Virus record (IMG/VR): IMGVR_UViG_3300020186_000396
Coordinates: 1-64,000 of that record
Strand: one strand, 5' to 3'
DNA: 64,000 bases
Source of the DNA: a virus
The translations under genes were made by a program, and so were the position numbers. The notes under the pieces are model-generated. The model was not told where the DNA came from and made no database searches. It worked only from the letters and a program-made list of their open reading frames with translations. This document shows, one piece after another, positions 15,442 through 23,016 of the stretch (within the stretch, counting starts at the first letter, position 1; the number at the start of each line of letters is the position of its first letter).

Positions 15442-16695
15442 ATGATTTTATTGGTACAGGATTTTCTGCGTACGCAAACCTTTCTTGCTTTGGAGCAGCT
15501 CCATGGCGTTGAGATGTCAGTTGATCGTAGATTTGGTCATAAGTTCAGCTTGAACTACAATCAGATTACGTCTACTGATTCGGATCCGTTAGCGCAACAG
15601 TGCCGTGGGCTAATTTTGTCTAATGGCTCTTCGTTGTTAGAAAATTCAAAAATGGTAGATGGTCGCGCGAATTTCTCGCACATATGTCCAGGTAGCACTA
15701 AAATACTTGCGTATCCGATGGATCGATTTTTCAATTATGGTCAGGGCAGTTGCGCTCCTATCAATTGGAACGACCCGGAGTTGAAAACGTTCGAGAAGCT
15801 TGACGGTACGTTGTGTATCGTTTATTTCGACTCAATCATTAATGAGTGGCATGTCGCGACACGTTCAGTGCCGGAGGCGGACATTCCACTTCTGAATCCC
15901 GAGTACACATTCAGAACTCTTTTCGAGAGAGGGCTGAAAAACGTGGGCAATGTTTCGTTTTTTGAGTTTGTTCGTGGGCTCGATCCAGAGAAAACTTACT
16001 GCTACGAGCTAACGTCGCCGTGGAATCGTGTCGTTGTTCGTTACGACGATACCAAAATTACACTCTTGGCTGTCCGTAATAATGTAACTAAATTGGAAAG
16101 CCTTCCGGAGAAGGAAGGCGGGTCTTTCGTTTATGTCCCGGTAGTACAGTACTACGACCTCGGAACCATTGAAAAGGTTGTAGATTTCGTTAATTTGCAA
16201 AACCCAATGGATCACGAAGGTATTGTTCTTCGTGACTCAAAATACAATCGTATCAAAGTAAAGAATGCCTCGTACGTTGCGTACAGCAAGGCGCGCGACT
16301 CCTTAGCAAAATCACCAAGGGCCTGCCTTGAGCTTGTCATTAATGAGAAGGCTGACGATGTCATGCCTTACATGCCTAACGAAATCGCTGAAAATCTCAA
16401 GAAGATTCAGTTAGCGCTTGCTAACTACTTGCGCACTTATGATCTTAGCTATCAGCTTCTTGATATGACAGTGCAAAACCGCAGACTAACAGATCCTTCC
16501 GTTATGGGTTGGAGCGATCAGAGACTATTTGCAATATGTACTGAGGAAATGGATATATGGAAGGGCCCGTGCTTTGCTATCCGTTCTGGCAAGGCGAAAA
16601 ATGCGCTCGACTACATTCATAAATCCAAAAAACTTGGAAGCTATACAAATGGTTTTCTGGACAATCTATTAAAATTGATAGGTTGCTATACATAA
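15442..16695 (+). CDS. RNA ligase, T4 Rnl1 type
   Basis: 417 residues, close in length to T4 RNA ligase 1. Adenylyltransferase motifs appear in order: KLDGTL (motif I, Lys119 the AMP acceptor), FEFVRG and CYELTSPWNRVVVRY (III/IIIa), HEGIVLRD (IV) and RIKVKNASYVAY (V), then a helical C-terminal domain. The enzyme seals 5'-phosphate to 3'-OH RNA ends, the step after the kinase/phosphatase at 10705. T4 uses this pair to undo anticodon-nuclease cuts. Confidence 0.92.
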   Translation: MILLVQDFLRTQTFLALEQLHGVEMSVDRRFGHKFSLNYNQITSTDSDPLAQQCRGLILSNGSSLLENSKMVDGRANFSHICPGSTKILAYPMDRFFNYGQGSCAPINWNDPELKTFEKLDGTLCIVYFDSIINEWHVATRSVPEADIPLLNPEYTFRTLFERGLKNVGNVSFFEFVRGLDPEKTYCYELTSPWNRVVVRYDDTKITLLAVRNNVTKLESLPEKEGGSFVYVPVVQYYDLGTIEKVVDFVNLQNPMDHEGIVLRDSKYNRIKVKNASYVAYSKARDSLAKSPRACLELVINEKADDVMPYMPNEIAENLKKIQLALANYLRTYDLSYQLLDMTVQNRRLTDPSVMGWSDQRLFAICTEEMDIWKGPCFAIRSGKAKNALDYIHKSKKLGSYTNGFLDNLLKLIGCYT

Positions 16696-16735
16696 TATTG
16701 TCGATAGTGCCTTACTCCATAGTTACCCATAAACT

Positions 16736-17419
16736 ATGGAGTATTGGCGTAATTTTGGTTTTGCGGTTAAAGACTACAAAAACCCTGATTATCAGAATAA
16801 TCTAAAATATATTGCAGATAAGATTCTTGATTTAAAGAATCCGTCGCTAGCTTATATGTTTTCTTTGGACGCCAAAGATTTCGATCTATCTCCTATGCAA
16901 GAGTTGATTATCAACTCAGGCAGCATACGATTTACGTATTTATATGCAATCAATATTGTCGGAGCCGATGTAGCTAGATTACAAGAGATAATTCTTGCAT
17001 CAAAACAAACGCGATACATTGTTAATTTCGCTTGCAGAGTTAAAAACATTGATGTTCGTAGGTTTGAGAAGATTGTTGCGTCAGCGAATTGTGCCAAATT
17101 TTCTTATTTGTTTCTTAGATATGTTGCGAAGACAAATGTAAGAGTTTTTAGAAAAACGTTATTCGAATCGAAACGTTCTAAATACTTATATGAATTGGCA
17201 AAGCATACCAAATCGAAACAAGAGCTAAAGAAAATAGAAGCTATTATCATTAAAAACAAAAGCAATCTTTATGTGCGTTTGTTCGCACAACATATACCTG
17301 GAGCGGATATAAAGTCTCTTGAGCGAAGGATTGTAAGGTCAAGAAACAAAACGCAAATTGAACGCTTTGCGAAAAACGTAAAGGGAGCAACCTGCGGTCG
17401 TCTCTTATCCCTCGCCTGA
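16736..17419 (+). CDS. Alpha-solenoid protein of seven 28-residue repeats
   Basis: 227 residues, of which about 24-222 are tandem repeats of 28 (one of 29) residues. Consensus: LExxIxxSxxxxYxxxFAxxVxGADVxx. Examples are LQELIINSGSIRFTYLYAIN, LQEIILASKQTRYIVNFACR and IEAIIIKNKSNLYVRLFAQH. Each unit would form a helix pair, giving a solenoid likely to serve protein-protein contact. No catalytic motif. It lies between Rnl1 and an HNH gene. The proteins at 7708 and 9654 may be more diverged relatives. Confidence 0.75.
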   Translation: MEYWRNFGFAVKDYKNPDYQNNLKYIADKILDLKNPSLAYMFSLDAKDFDLSPMQELIINSGSIRFTYLYAINIVGADVARLQEIILASKQTRYIVNFACRVKNIDVRRFEKIVASANCAKFSYLFLRYVAKTNVRVFRKTLFESKRSKYLYELAKHTKSKQELKKIEAIIIKNKSNLYVRLFAQHIPGADIKSLERRIVRSRNKTQIERFAKNVKGATCGRLLSLA

Positions 17420-17425
17420 GTAAAT

Positions 17426-17914
17426 ATGGCGAGTCGAATAAGAAGAATGAAGGGCGCTCGCGGAACGCCAGCTCCTAGGGGACCGAATGGTGAGCCGCTT
17501 TGCCGATGGTGCAAAGGACCGGTAGTTCCACCTAGAAGTACTTTTTGTTGCAACGAATGCGTTCATGAGTGGCGTATCAGAACAAGTACAAGTTACGCTC
17601 GTCGTTGCGTCAGGTTGCGCGACAAAGGCATTTGCTCTAAATGTGGTATCAATACGTATACTCTCAGTCGAGGCCTTAGGAAGCCGCTTCCAGGCGAAAC
17701 AAAGGCACAATGGATCAGACGTGTAAAAGCGCTACGTAAAAAGTATAATTTGGGTCCTAAAAGAGTTACTCTTTGGGATTTAGACCACATAATTCCTGTT
17801 GTGGAAGGCGGCGGTCTGTGTGGCCTTAGCAATATGAGAACACTATGTGTTGTATGTCACCGTAAAGAGACCGCTGCTCTTAGAAAACGTATGGCCAAGA
17901 AAAAAGACAAATGA
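17426..17914 (+). CDS. HNH endonuclease with zinc fingers
   Basis: 162 residues. A basic N terminus is followed by CRWC...CCNEC and CSKC zinc pairs. The HNH core is DLDHIIPVVEGG, GLSNMRTLCVVCH and a basic tail. The metal-binding His residues and the second Cys pair are present, so a nicking or cutting activity is plausible. HNH proteins in phage genomes are often free-standing homing nucleases, but some take part in packaging or repair. Start 7 bases after the previous stop. Confidence 0.88.
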   Translation: MASRIRRMKGARGTPAPRGPNGEPLCRWCKGPVVPPRSTFCCNECVHEWRIRTSTSYARRCVRLRDKGICSKCGINTYTLSRGLRKPLPGETKAQWIRRVKALRKKYNLGPKRVTLWDLDHIIPVVEGGGLCGLSNMRTLCVVCHRKETAALRKRMAKKKDK

Positions 17915-18128
17915 TACATATGCATTCCGAACGGCAAATGATGAGTATGAGGAAGATGAACATCCTCTGACCGAGGAGGAAAAAGCTTATTTCGCCGAGA
18001 TGGAACAGCTAGAGGCTGAAAACCAAAAGAAGCTCGACGCCATGAGTCCAGAGGACAAAGCAAATGCTGAGTATGGCCCATCGCATCTTCCAGCAGACGT
18101 TGATCCGGATCCAGACAACGAGTATTGA
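17847..18128 (+). CDS. Small acidic protein, start uncertain
   Basis: The frame 17847-18128 is open for 93 codons, but the first 68 bases overlap the HNH gene and there is no later start codon in frame before the acidic region. The unique part (EYEEDEHPLTEEEKAYF, MEQLEAENQKKLDAMS, DPDPDNEY) is strongly acidic and helical. It could start at a non-ATG codon, or be expressed by frameshifting from the HNH gene. A DNA-mimic role is possible from charge alone, but nothing else supports it. Confidence 0.4.
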   Translation: MLYVTVKRPLLLENVWPRKKTNDTYAFRTANDEYEEDEHPLTEEEKAYFAEMEQLEAENQKKLDAMSPEDKANAEYGPSHLPADVDPDPDNEY

Positions 18129-18530
18129 TCAGGGTGTGATTCTAGGACCGCACGAACGAATCATTCCACCAAATGCCGATTCGCCAATTTTACAATCCCA
18201 GTTATTATCCTTAGCATGAAGCGGGTCGTGGTCTTCCGCATCAGGCACGAAAGCTACCTGGACTGGCTTCGGTGCAGTTAATGTGCTACGTTGATTTGAT
18301 TTCTGGAACCTTCGACCTACAATAACTACGGTGTCGACATTTATAACCGGGTCTGAAACAGATTTCGTTTCAAATGGCTTAAACGGTTGAACTGTTACCA
18401 TTTCAGTTGATTGCGCAACGGCCGGTAGTGCCGAAGACATCGATAACACATACTTGGTAGCCGAATATGTGCATGAAAGAGTTCCGATAACAGTCACGAC
18501 GCCAATTGCAAGTATTTGAAATTTATTCAT
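18129..18530 (-). CDS. Secreted or lipid-anchored small protein
   Basis: 133 residues on the minus strand, ending back to back with the plus-strand acidic ORF. The N terminus LAIGVVTVIGTLSC (Cys20) reads as a signal peptide with a poor lipobox, or as a membrane anchor. The mature part holds TVVIVGRRFQKSN and two Cys residues (WDCKIG, RSCGPR) that may form a disulphide. No family recognised. Element copy D sits right before its start and separates it from its original upstream sequence. Confidence 0.5.
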   Translation of the reverse strand: MNKFQILAIGVVTVIGTLSCTYSATKYVLSMSSALPAVAQSTEMVTVQPFKPFETKSVSDPVINVDTVVIVGRRFQKSNQRSTLTAPKPVQVAFVPDAEDHDPLHAKDNNWDCKIGESAFGGMIRSCGPRITP

Positions 18531-18541
18531 TACATCTTATG

Positions 18542-18714
18542 TGAACTACCTCGCCCTAAAGGGCGAGGCTTCTGAAAGAATCCGGCGAATTTATTTCGCC
18601 GGATATCGCAAGGCTCGTCCCGAGCCCCATTGCTACTCTATATAACGCATTATATTTTTCTGGAACAAAAATTCATCCCCTCCCTAAAGGGAGGGGTATT
18701 CTTTTTGGAGAATG
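18542..18714 (-). mobile_element. Miniature tnpB-family element, copy D (173 bp)
   Basis: Minus-strand copy with TTAT (ATAA at 18715-18718) at its left end. It keeps the left end through the tnpB start codon, then joins directly to the last 85 bases (GGGGCTCGGGACGAGCC to GTAGTTCA). The junction ATG-GGGCTCGGG is identical to copy F, so both come from one deletion ancestor. It holds no gene. It lies in the 5' region of the minus-strand gene ending at 18530. Confidence 0.88.
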
Positions 18715-18740
18715 ATAACATTCACCAAGATAGTCGACAA

Positions 18741-19397
18741 ATGAAATACCCGCGCACATTTCACTTTCCATGGTCCGAAGGTGCTACCTCCGATGACAAA
18801 ATCGCCAAAGATGTATCTCGACTAATCAAAACTGGTATCGTCGTGACAGAAAAGGTCGACGGATCAAATACGTGTATGACACGTGACGCTTGTTTCTCTC
18901 GTTCTCATGCTGGCCCCCCAACGCACGCTAGTTTTGATGCGTTTAAAGCAATGCACGATTACGTAAAATATGAGATTCCAGAAGGAGTCGAAGTGTTCGG
19001 AGAATGGTGCTTCGCACTTCACTCGATTCCATATCACAACCTACCTGCTTATTTCATGGTCATCGGAATCCGCGAAGGTAACCGTTGGTGGGCTTGGCGC
19101 GACGTGGCAAAATTCTGCGGTATGAATGGACTTGCATCCGTTCCAGAATTGTTTTTTGGGTCGGTTGATAATGAAGCCCAGCTGTTAGAGCTGACTATTC
19201 GTGATGCCAGCGCTCAATCTCATATCGGAGCGGCGCCAAAATGGGAACGCGAAGGCGTTGTTGTTCGAGTATTGGAATCTTTTGATGATTCAGATTTTTC
19301 CAAATGCGTTATGAAATGGGTTCGAAAGAATCATGTTCAGACTAGTGAACATTGGAAGAATCAAACGATCGTTAAAAACAAAATCAAAATTCCTTGA
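18741..19397 (+). CDS. RNA ligase family protein (Rnl2/Rnl5-like)
   Basis: 218 residues from ATG 18741 (MKYPRTFHFPW). The open frame extends upstream to 18630, but that part lies in element D and is not counted. Ligase motifs: EKVDGSN (I, Lys38), VFGEWCFALHSIPY (III), EREGVVVRV (IV), VMKWVRKNHVQ (V). It is a minimal adenylyltransferase domain. A second ligase beside the Rnl1-type enzyme may seal different break types, such as nicks in duplex RNA. Directly followed by the macro-domain and Thg1 genes. Confidence 0.85.
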   Translation: MKYPRTFHFPWSEGATSDDKIAKDVSRLIKTGIVVTEKVDGSNTCMTRDACFSRSHAGPPTHASFDAFKAMHDYVKYEIPEGVEVFGEWCFALHSIPYHNLPAYFMVIGIREGNRWWAWRDVAKFCGMNGLASVPELFFGSVDNEAQLLELTIRDASAQSHIGAAPKWEREGVVVRVLESFDDSDFSKCVMKWVRKNHVQTSEHWKNQTIVKNKIKIP

Positions 19398-19429
19398 CGA
19401 GTTTTTGCTAACGTGTTGCGCCTCATTAA

Positions 19430-19933
19430 ATGCAAGAATCATATAAAGATCTTTTCAGTTTGGTAAACGAATTCGATGCACTTTGTATAACTACAAACGG
19501 TATCGTTAAGTCTTCTGGCGCGGCAGTGATGGGCGCTGGTGTGGCGAAGACTTGCGCCCAGTTGTGGCCGCAGACACCTCTCATTCTAGGAGAGCTGCTG
19601 GTATCGAGCGGGCGCAACATACCATTCCATCTAGGAAATGTAACAGATGGGAATTTTTGGACAGAAACAAATCCAGAAACAGAAGAGACTTTGCATTTCT
19701 GTCGCATTTTCAGTTTTCCAACAAAACATCATTACTCAAATCCATCTGATATCGATCTCATTAAAGAATCGTGTCATCATATGGTTGTGTTTGCTGACCA
19801 GCTGAAAATGAAGAGCATAGCTCTATCTCGGCCTGGTTGCGGGAACGGCGGGTTGTCCTGGAATGATGTCAGGCCCATTGTTGGTAAAATTTTAGACGAT
19901 CGTTTTCACGTAATAGAGCGTAAAGGTAATTGA
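19430..19933 (+). CDS. Macro-domain protein (ADP-ribose processing)
   Basis: 167 residues. ITTNGIVKSSGAAVMGAGVA matches the macro-domain ADP-ribose loop, and IALSRPGCGNGGLSW matches the second phosphate loop, as in the Poa1/ADP-ribose-1''-phosphatase and DarG-like groups. Such enzymes hydrolyse ADP-ribose derivatives. Placed between an RNA ligase and Thg1, it may remove ADP-ribose 1''-phosphate from 2'-phosphate RNA repair, or remove ADP-ribose placed on nucleic acid by a host toxin. The sequence does not decide between these. Confidence 0.82.
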   Translation: MQESYKDLFSLVNEFDALCITTNGIVKSSGAAVMGAGVAKTCAQLWPQTPLILGELLVSSGRNIPFHLGNVTDGNFWTETNPETEETLHFCRIFSFPTKHHYSNPSDIDLIKESCHHMVVFADQLKMKSIALSRPGCGNGGLSWNDVRPIVGKILDDRFHVIERKGN

Positions 19934-19934
19934 G

Positions 19935-20687
19935 ATGCCTACTGAAGTAGATTTGAAAATGAGACGCCTCGAAGCGTTCTCAACGATGCGCGTTCTTGAT
20001 GACGCGTGGTTTGTAGTTCGACTTGATGGCAGAAATTTCAGCAAGCTTACCAAAAAAGAATTCATCAAGCCATTCGACATCGGCCTGCAAGAGATGTTTG
20101 CTAAAACAACCACCATGTTAATGGAGGAATTTTCTTGCGCATATGGCTACGCCATTAGCGATGAAATCTCGTTGCTGTTTCAAAAAGACTTTAAAGTTTT
20201 CGATCGTCAGGTTGAGAAGATTGTTTCATTAACTGCCGCTGCCGCTTCGTCGCAAATGTCTATGCTGACTGGTAAACGAATGCAGTTTGACAGTAGGGTT
20301 GTAGTTCTTCCAGGCGATAAAAACGTTTTAGAATATTTTCGATGGCGCCAGGATGACGGATTCAGAAATGCACTCAGTGATTTGTGTTACTGGACTCTAT
20401 TAAAAAGCGGTAACGGTATGACTGAAGCAAAAGCTCAGACTGAATTGAATGGTCAAAGTTTTGAAAAAAAGATCACGTTATTGTTTTCACACAACGTGGA
20501 TTATTTCAAAATGCCAAGTCAGTTCCGGCGCGGAGCCGGTTTTATCTGGCAAAACTTTCAGAAAGAAGGCTTCAATCCACAATTGAACCAATCAGTAACG
20601 GTGGATCGGCGGCGCATTGCTAGTGTGTATGACCTTCCGGCAGGTACTGAGTACGAACAATTCATTACTAGTCAGCTAACGAAATGA
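19935..20687 (+). CDS. Thg1-like 3'-5' RNA polymerase
   Basis: 250 residues starting just after the macro gene stop. Catalytic elements are RLDGRNFSKLTKK (Asp31) and YAISDEISLLF (Asp76, Glu77), positions that match the metal ligands of Thg1 and its bacterial TLP relatives. YFRWRQDDGFRNALSDL and FSHNVDYFKMP agree with the family C terminus. The family adds nucleotides to the 5' end of RNA in a 3'-5' direction. TLPs repair truncated tRNA 5' ends. In this RNA-repair neighbourhood that role is likely. Confidence 0.9.
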   Translation: MPTEVDLKMRRLEAFSTMRVLDDAWFVVRLDGRNFSKLTKKEFIKPFDIGLQEMFAKTTTMLMEEFSCAYGYAISDEISLLFQKDFKVFDRQVEKIVSLTAAAASSQMSMLTGKRMQFDSRVVVLPGDKNVLEYFRWRQDDGFRNALSDLCYWTLLKSGNGMTEAKAQTELNGQSFEKKITLLFSHNVDYFKMPSQFRRGAGFIWQNFQKEGFNPQLNQSVTVDRRRIASVYDLPAGTEYEQFITSQLTK

Positions 20688-20693
20688 TATAGC
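20688..20693 (+). promoter_or_regulatory. TATA box 12 nt before start of 20700 gene
   Basis: GATATAG with TATA at 20688, inside the end of the Thg1 gene. GTG 20700 follows without a Shine-Dalgarno. Identical in sequence and spacing to the box at 8475. Confidence 0.35.
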
Positions 20694-20699
20694 TTATGA

Positions 20700-21299
20700 G
20701 TGGCCAGCATAGTTAACATATCGAATCTACTCGATGAAATACAGCAGCCACTTTATATTCATGCTACCAATGCACGAACAAATAAGCTAATCGCCATTCA
20801 AAAAGCAGCGAATGAGTTACGCAAAGCGCAACTAGAGTGCGTTGGGCGTAAATACGTTTATAAACTTATGACCGGCGTAAGGTTTGGTCGTGTCAATTAC
20901 AGAACGTTTTATAAACTCGTAGACATTTTACGAGTGCATGAAACATCTGCGTACTTCATCTTGCATCATAAGATCTTAGATTTCGTTACAGTAAACAAGT
21001 ATAAAGCTCGGTGGTTCATCGTATTCTTGATGAAACTACGTCACAAACGAGATGGCAACACAAAACATATCCAAGATGTATTCATCAAGCGCTATCTATC
21101 ACCTAAAAATGATTTATCAGCAAGGATCGACTCAACGTTTCTGAATATGTTTGTTCAAGAGTACCCTTCATTTGATCGTACTAAGCTATTTCGACATCTA
21201 GTTAACTATAAAAATGCAAAAGATAGCTACGGCAAGAACGTATTATCTACATTTTTTGAGATATGTCCTGAGTACAGTAAGTACGCGATACTAGAATAA
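20700..21299 (+). CDS. Unknown helical protein
   Basis: 199 residues from GTG 20700. The nearby ATG at 20696 is in another frame and stops after six codons. Rich in Lys, Arg, Tyr and Phe (YRTFYKLVDILRVHE, KARWFIVFLMKLRHK), predicted all-helical. It resembles the 7708 product in style, but no repeat or motif was found. Unknown function. Confidence 0.55.
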   Translation: MASIVNISNLLDEIQQPLYIHATNARTNKLIAIQKAANELRKAQLECVGRKYVYKLMTGVRFGRVNYRTFYKLVDILRVHETSAYFILHHKILDFVTVNKYKARWFIVFLMKLRHKRDGNTKHIQDVFIKRYLSPKNDLSARIDSTFLNMFVQEYPSFDRTKLFRHLVNYKNAKDSYGKNVLSTFFEICPEYSKYAILE

Positions 21300-21340
21300 G
21301 AACTAGCTTTGTGGGGTGACCTTAACAACGAGACTAACAT

Positions 21341-21665
21341 ATGAAACTATTCTATCAGTTGTCCAGTAAACAGCAAGACGCCGCCATCGAACATTGTGCA
21401 GATCTAGTTGAAAACGCGCGAAGATAAGCTTCAGTTCTTGATGGACGACGAAGTGTTCTCAGATACAATTTTTGAATTAGCTTCTGAGATGGCTCACAAC
21501 GCATTTTATCACGACAATGATGAGCTTGTGGTATTTACAGATGCGCTTGATTCACGTGTAGCGTCTAACGACGACGAAGACGAAGCTGCTGATGATGAAG
21601 CTGATGAAGATATCAAGACGGTTGAAGATTTGGTCCGCCCACACTTAAAGAAACTTCTTAATTAA
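21341..21665 (+). CDS. Small acidic protein in two frames (frameshift, natural or error)
   Basis: ATG 21341 opens MKLFYQLSSKQQDAAIEHC and stops at 21427. The second frame is open from about 21408 to 21665 (REDKLQFLMDDEVFSDTIF, AFYHDNDELVVF, acidic D/E run, HLKKLLN). Joining them by a +1 shift near GCGCGAAGAT gives one continuous protein of about 107 residues. The first frame gives the sort of N terminus seen in small phage proteins (QLSSKQQDAAIEH), and the second lacks a good start (TTG only). It may be a real indel, a programmed shift or a sequencing error. Confidence 0.5.
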
Positions 21666-22959
21666 ACGATAGCACCTTGAAGCCCATGCTTGTGAAGTCT
21701 TTGACTGACAAACAGTTGCGGGCATCAAAGATCATTTGTTGGTGCATGGTTTGACCAAGCTGAAACCAATCTATATCAAAATACTCTGGCCACTCTGTGC
21801 AAAAAATAATTATGTCAGTATCTTTAAACAGATCGTAAACAGATTCGCAATATTCAACTGCGAAGTCTGGAAATTTCATTGGCATTTTGAAACTAGCTAC
21901 TGGATCGTGAGCTTTAATAATTGTTCCGTGCTCTAATAGCACTCTAATTATATCGACCGAAGGTGAGTCGGTAAGGTCATCAGTAAATGGTTTGTATGTT
22001 AAACCCATTATACCGATTGTTTTTCCATTCAGCCCACCTAATTCATTAGCTATTTTATGAATCAGAATATCGCGTTGGTTATAGTTAGATCGTAGTGCGC
22101 TATCAATTATCGGTACTTCGATGTTTGAGGAGATAGCAATATCGTTTAGCATCTCGAAACTTTCGCCGTATTCTTTGCGGCTCCATCCAAGGCCATACTT
22201 GATATTTAGTGAGTTGATGCCGGTTGCCTTGAGTACTCTAATGACTTCGTCAGTCTTTGCTCCGTTTTGATTAGCAAGATTGTTAATCTCATTCAGAAAT
22301 GATGATTTTACGCCTTTAAATATCTTTTCAGCATGGTAGGCCAATTCAGCTGAACCGATATCAGTAATGATCAATTGACCATCTTGTCGATGCGGTTGTG
22401 GAAGGTAATCAGGCAGAATTATAGATTTTTCTATGATTGGGCGATACAATCCGTCAAGAATAGATGCTGCGCGTAGATTGTTAACCCCAACAACAATTTT
22501 TTCGGGGTAAAACGTATCGATGATAATCGAGCCGGTAGTTATTCCGGGCATTTCATATGCTACGGCGAAGTTATCGCTCTTTTCGCGTATTACTTTGCCA
22601 GCTTGAACAGTAAGCCCTAGTTGGGTAGGTGATTTGTTTACAAGAATTCTGAATTTAGACTTAATCGTCTCGGAAAATACAAGAGCAACTTCCATCAGGT
22701 TATAACCTGCATCCGAAGTAAAGAACACGACATCACTCTGTTCGATCGCGCTTGTAACGTTTGTCGTATAGTATAAACTGCTATTTACTATTTTAATCGA
22801 GTCGTTCAGATACGGTTCGTAAAAATGCAATGAATTATTGCGTAATAGCTCTATTTTTGTTTGGTTGTCGTCCACGATGATCACAAAATGATTCATGTAC
22901 GCTAACAAAATAGCAGTGGAAAGACCGATTTCGTCGGTCCCGATTACGGCGATGTTCAT
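21658..22959 (-). CDS. UDP-glucose/GDP-mannose dehydrogenase-like protein lacking catalytic Cys
   Basis: 433 residues, full length for the family. Overall layout is kept: N-terminal Rossmann domain (IAVIGTDEIGLSTA), AELAYHAEKIF...FLNEINNLA central helix, and C-terminal domain (GIMGLTYKPFTDDLTDSPS). Key residues differ: the GGSCFPKD-type loop with the catalytic Cys reads GLGWSRKEYGESFEML, the usual Lys of AELxKYA is absent, and GxGxxG has Asp in place of the second Gly. It is probably not a normal two-step dehydrogenase. It starts the glycan island and is convergent with the preceding gene. Confidence 0.8.
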   Translation of the reverse strand: MNIAVIGTDEIGLSTAILLAYMNHFVIIVDDNQTKIELLRNNSLHFYEPYLNDSIKIVNSSLYYTTNVTSAIEQSDVVFFTSDAGYNLMEVALVFSETIKSKFRILVNKSPTQLGLTVQAGKVIREKSDNFAVAYEMPGITTGSIIIDTFYPEKIVVGVNNLRAASILDGLYRPIIEKSIILPDYLPQPHRQDGQLIITDIGSAELAYHAEKIFKGVKSSFLNEINNLANQNGAKTDEVIRVLKATGINSLNIKYGLGWSRKEYGESFEMLNDIAISSNIEVPIIDSALRSNYNQRDILIHKIANELGGLNGKTIGIMGLTYKPFTDDLTDSPSVDIIRVLLEHGTIIKAHDPVASFKMPMKFPDFAVEYCESVYDLFKDTDIIIFCTEWPEYFDIDWFQLGQTMHQQMIFDARNCLSVKDFTSMGFKVLSFN

Positions 22960-23016
22960 CTACGGATATATTGTTTTATTATAAGGTCGGAAAAAGCAGT
23001 TTTTCCGCATAAAGAC

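Noticed and set aside
18630-18740. Extended N terminus of the second RNA ligase
   Set aside because: This part lies within miniature element D; ligase homology begins after ATG 18741.
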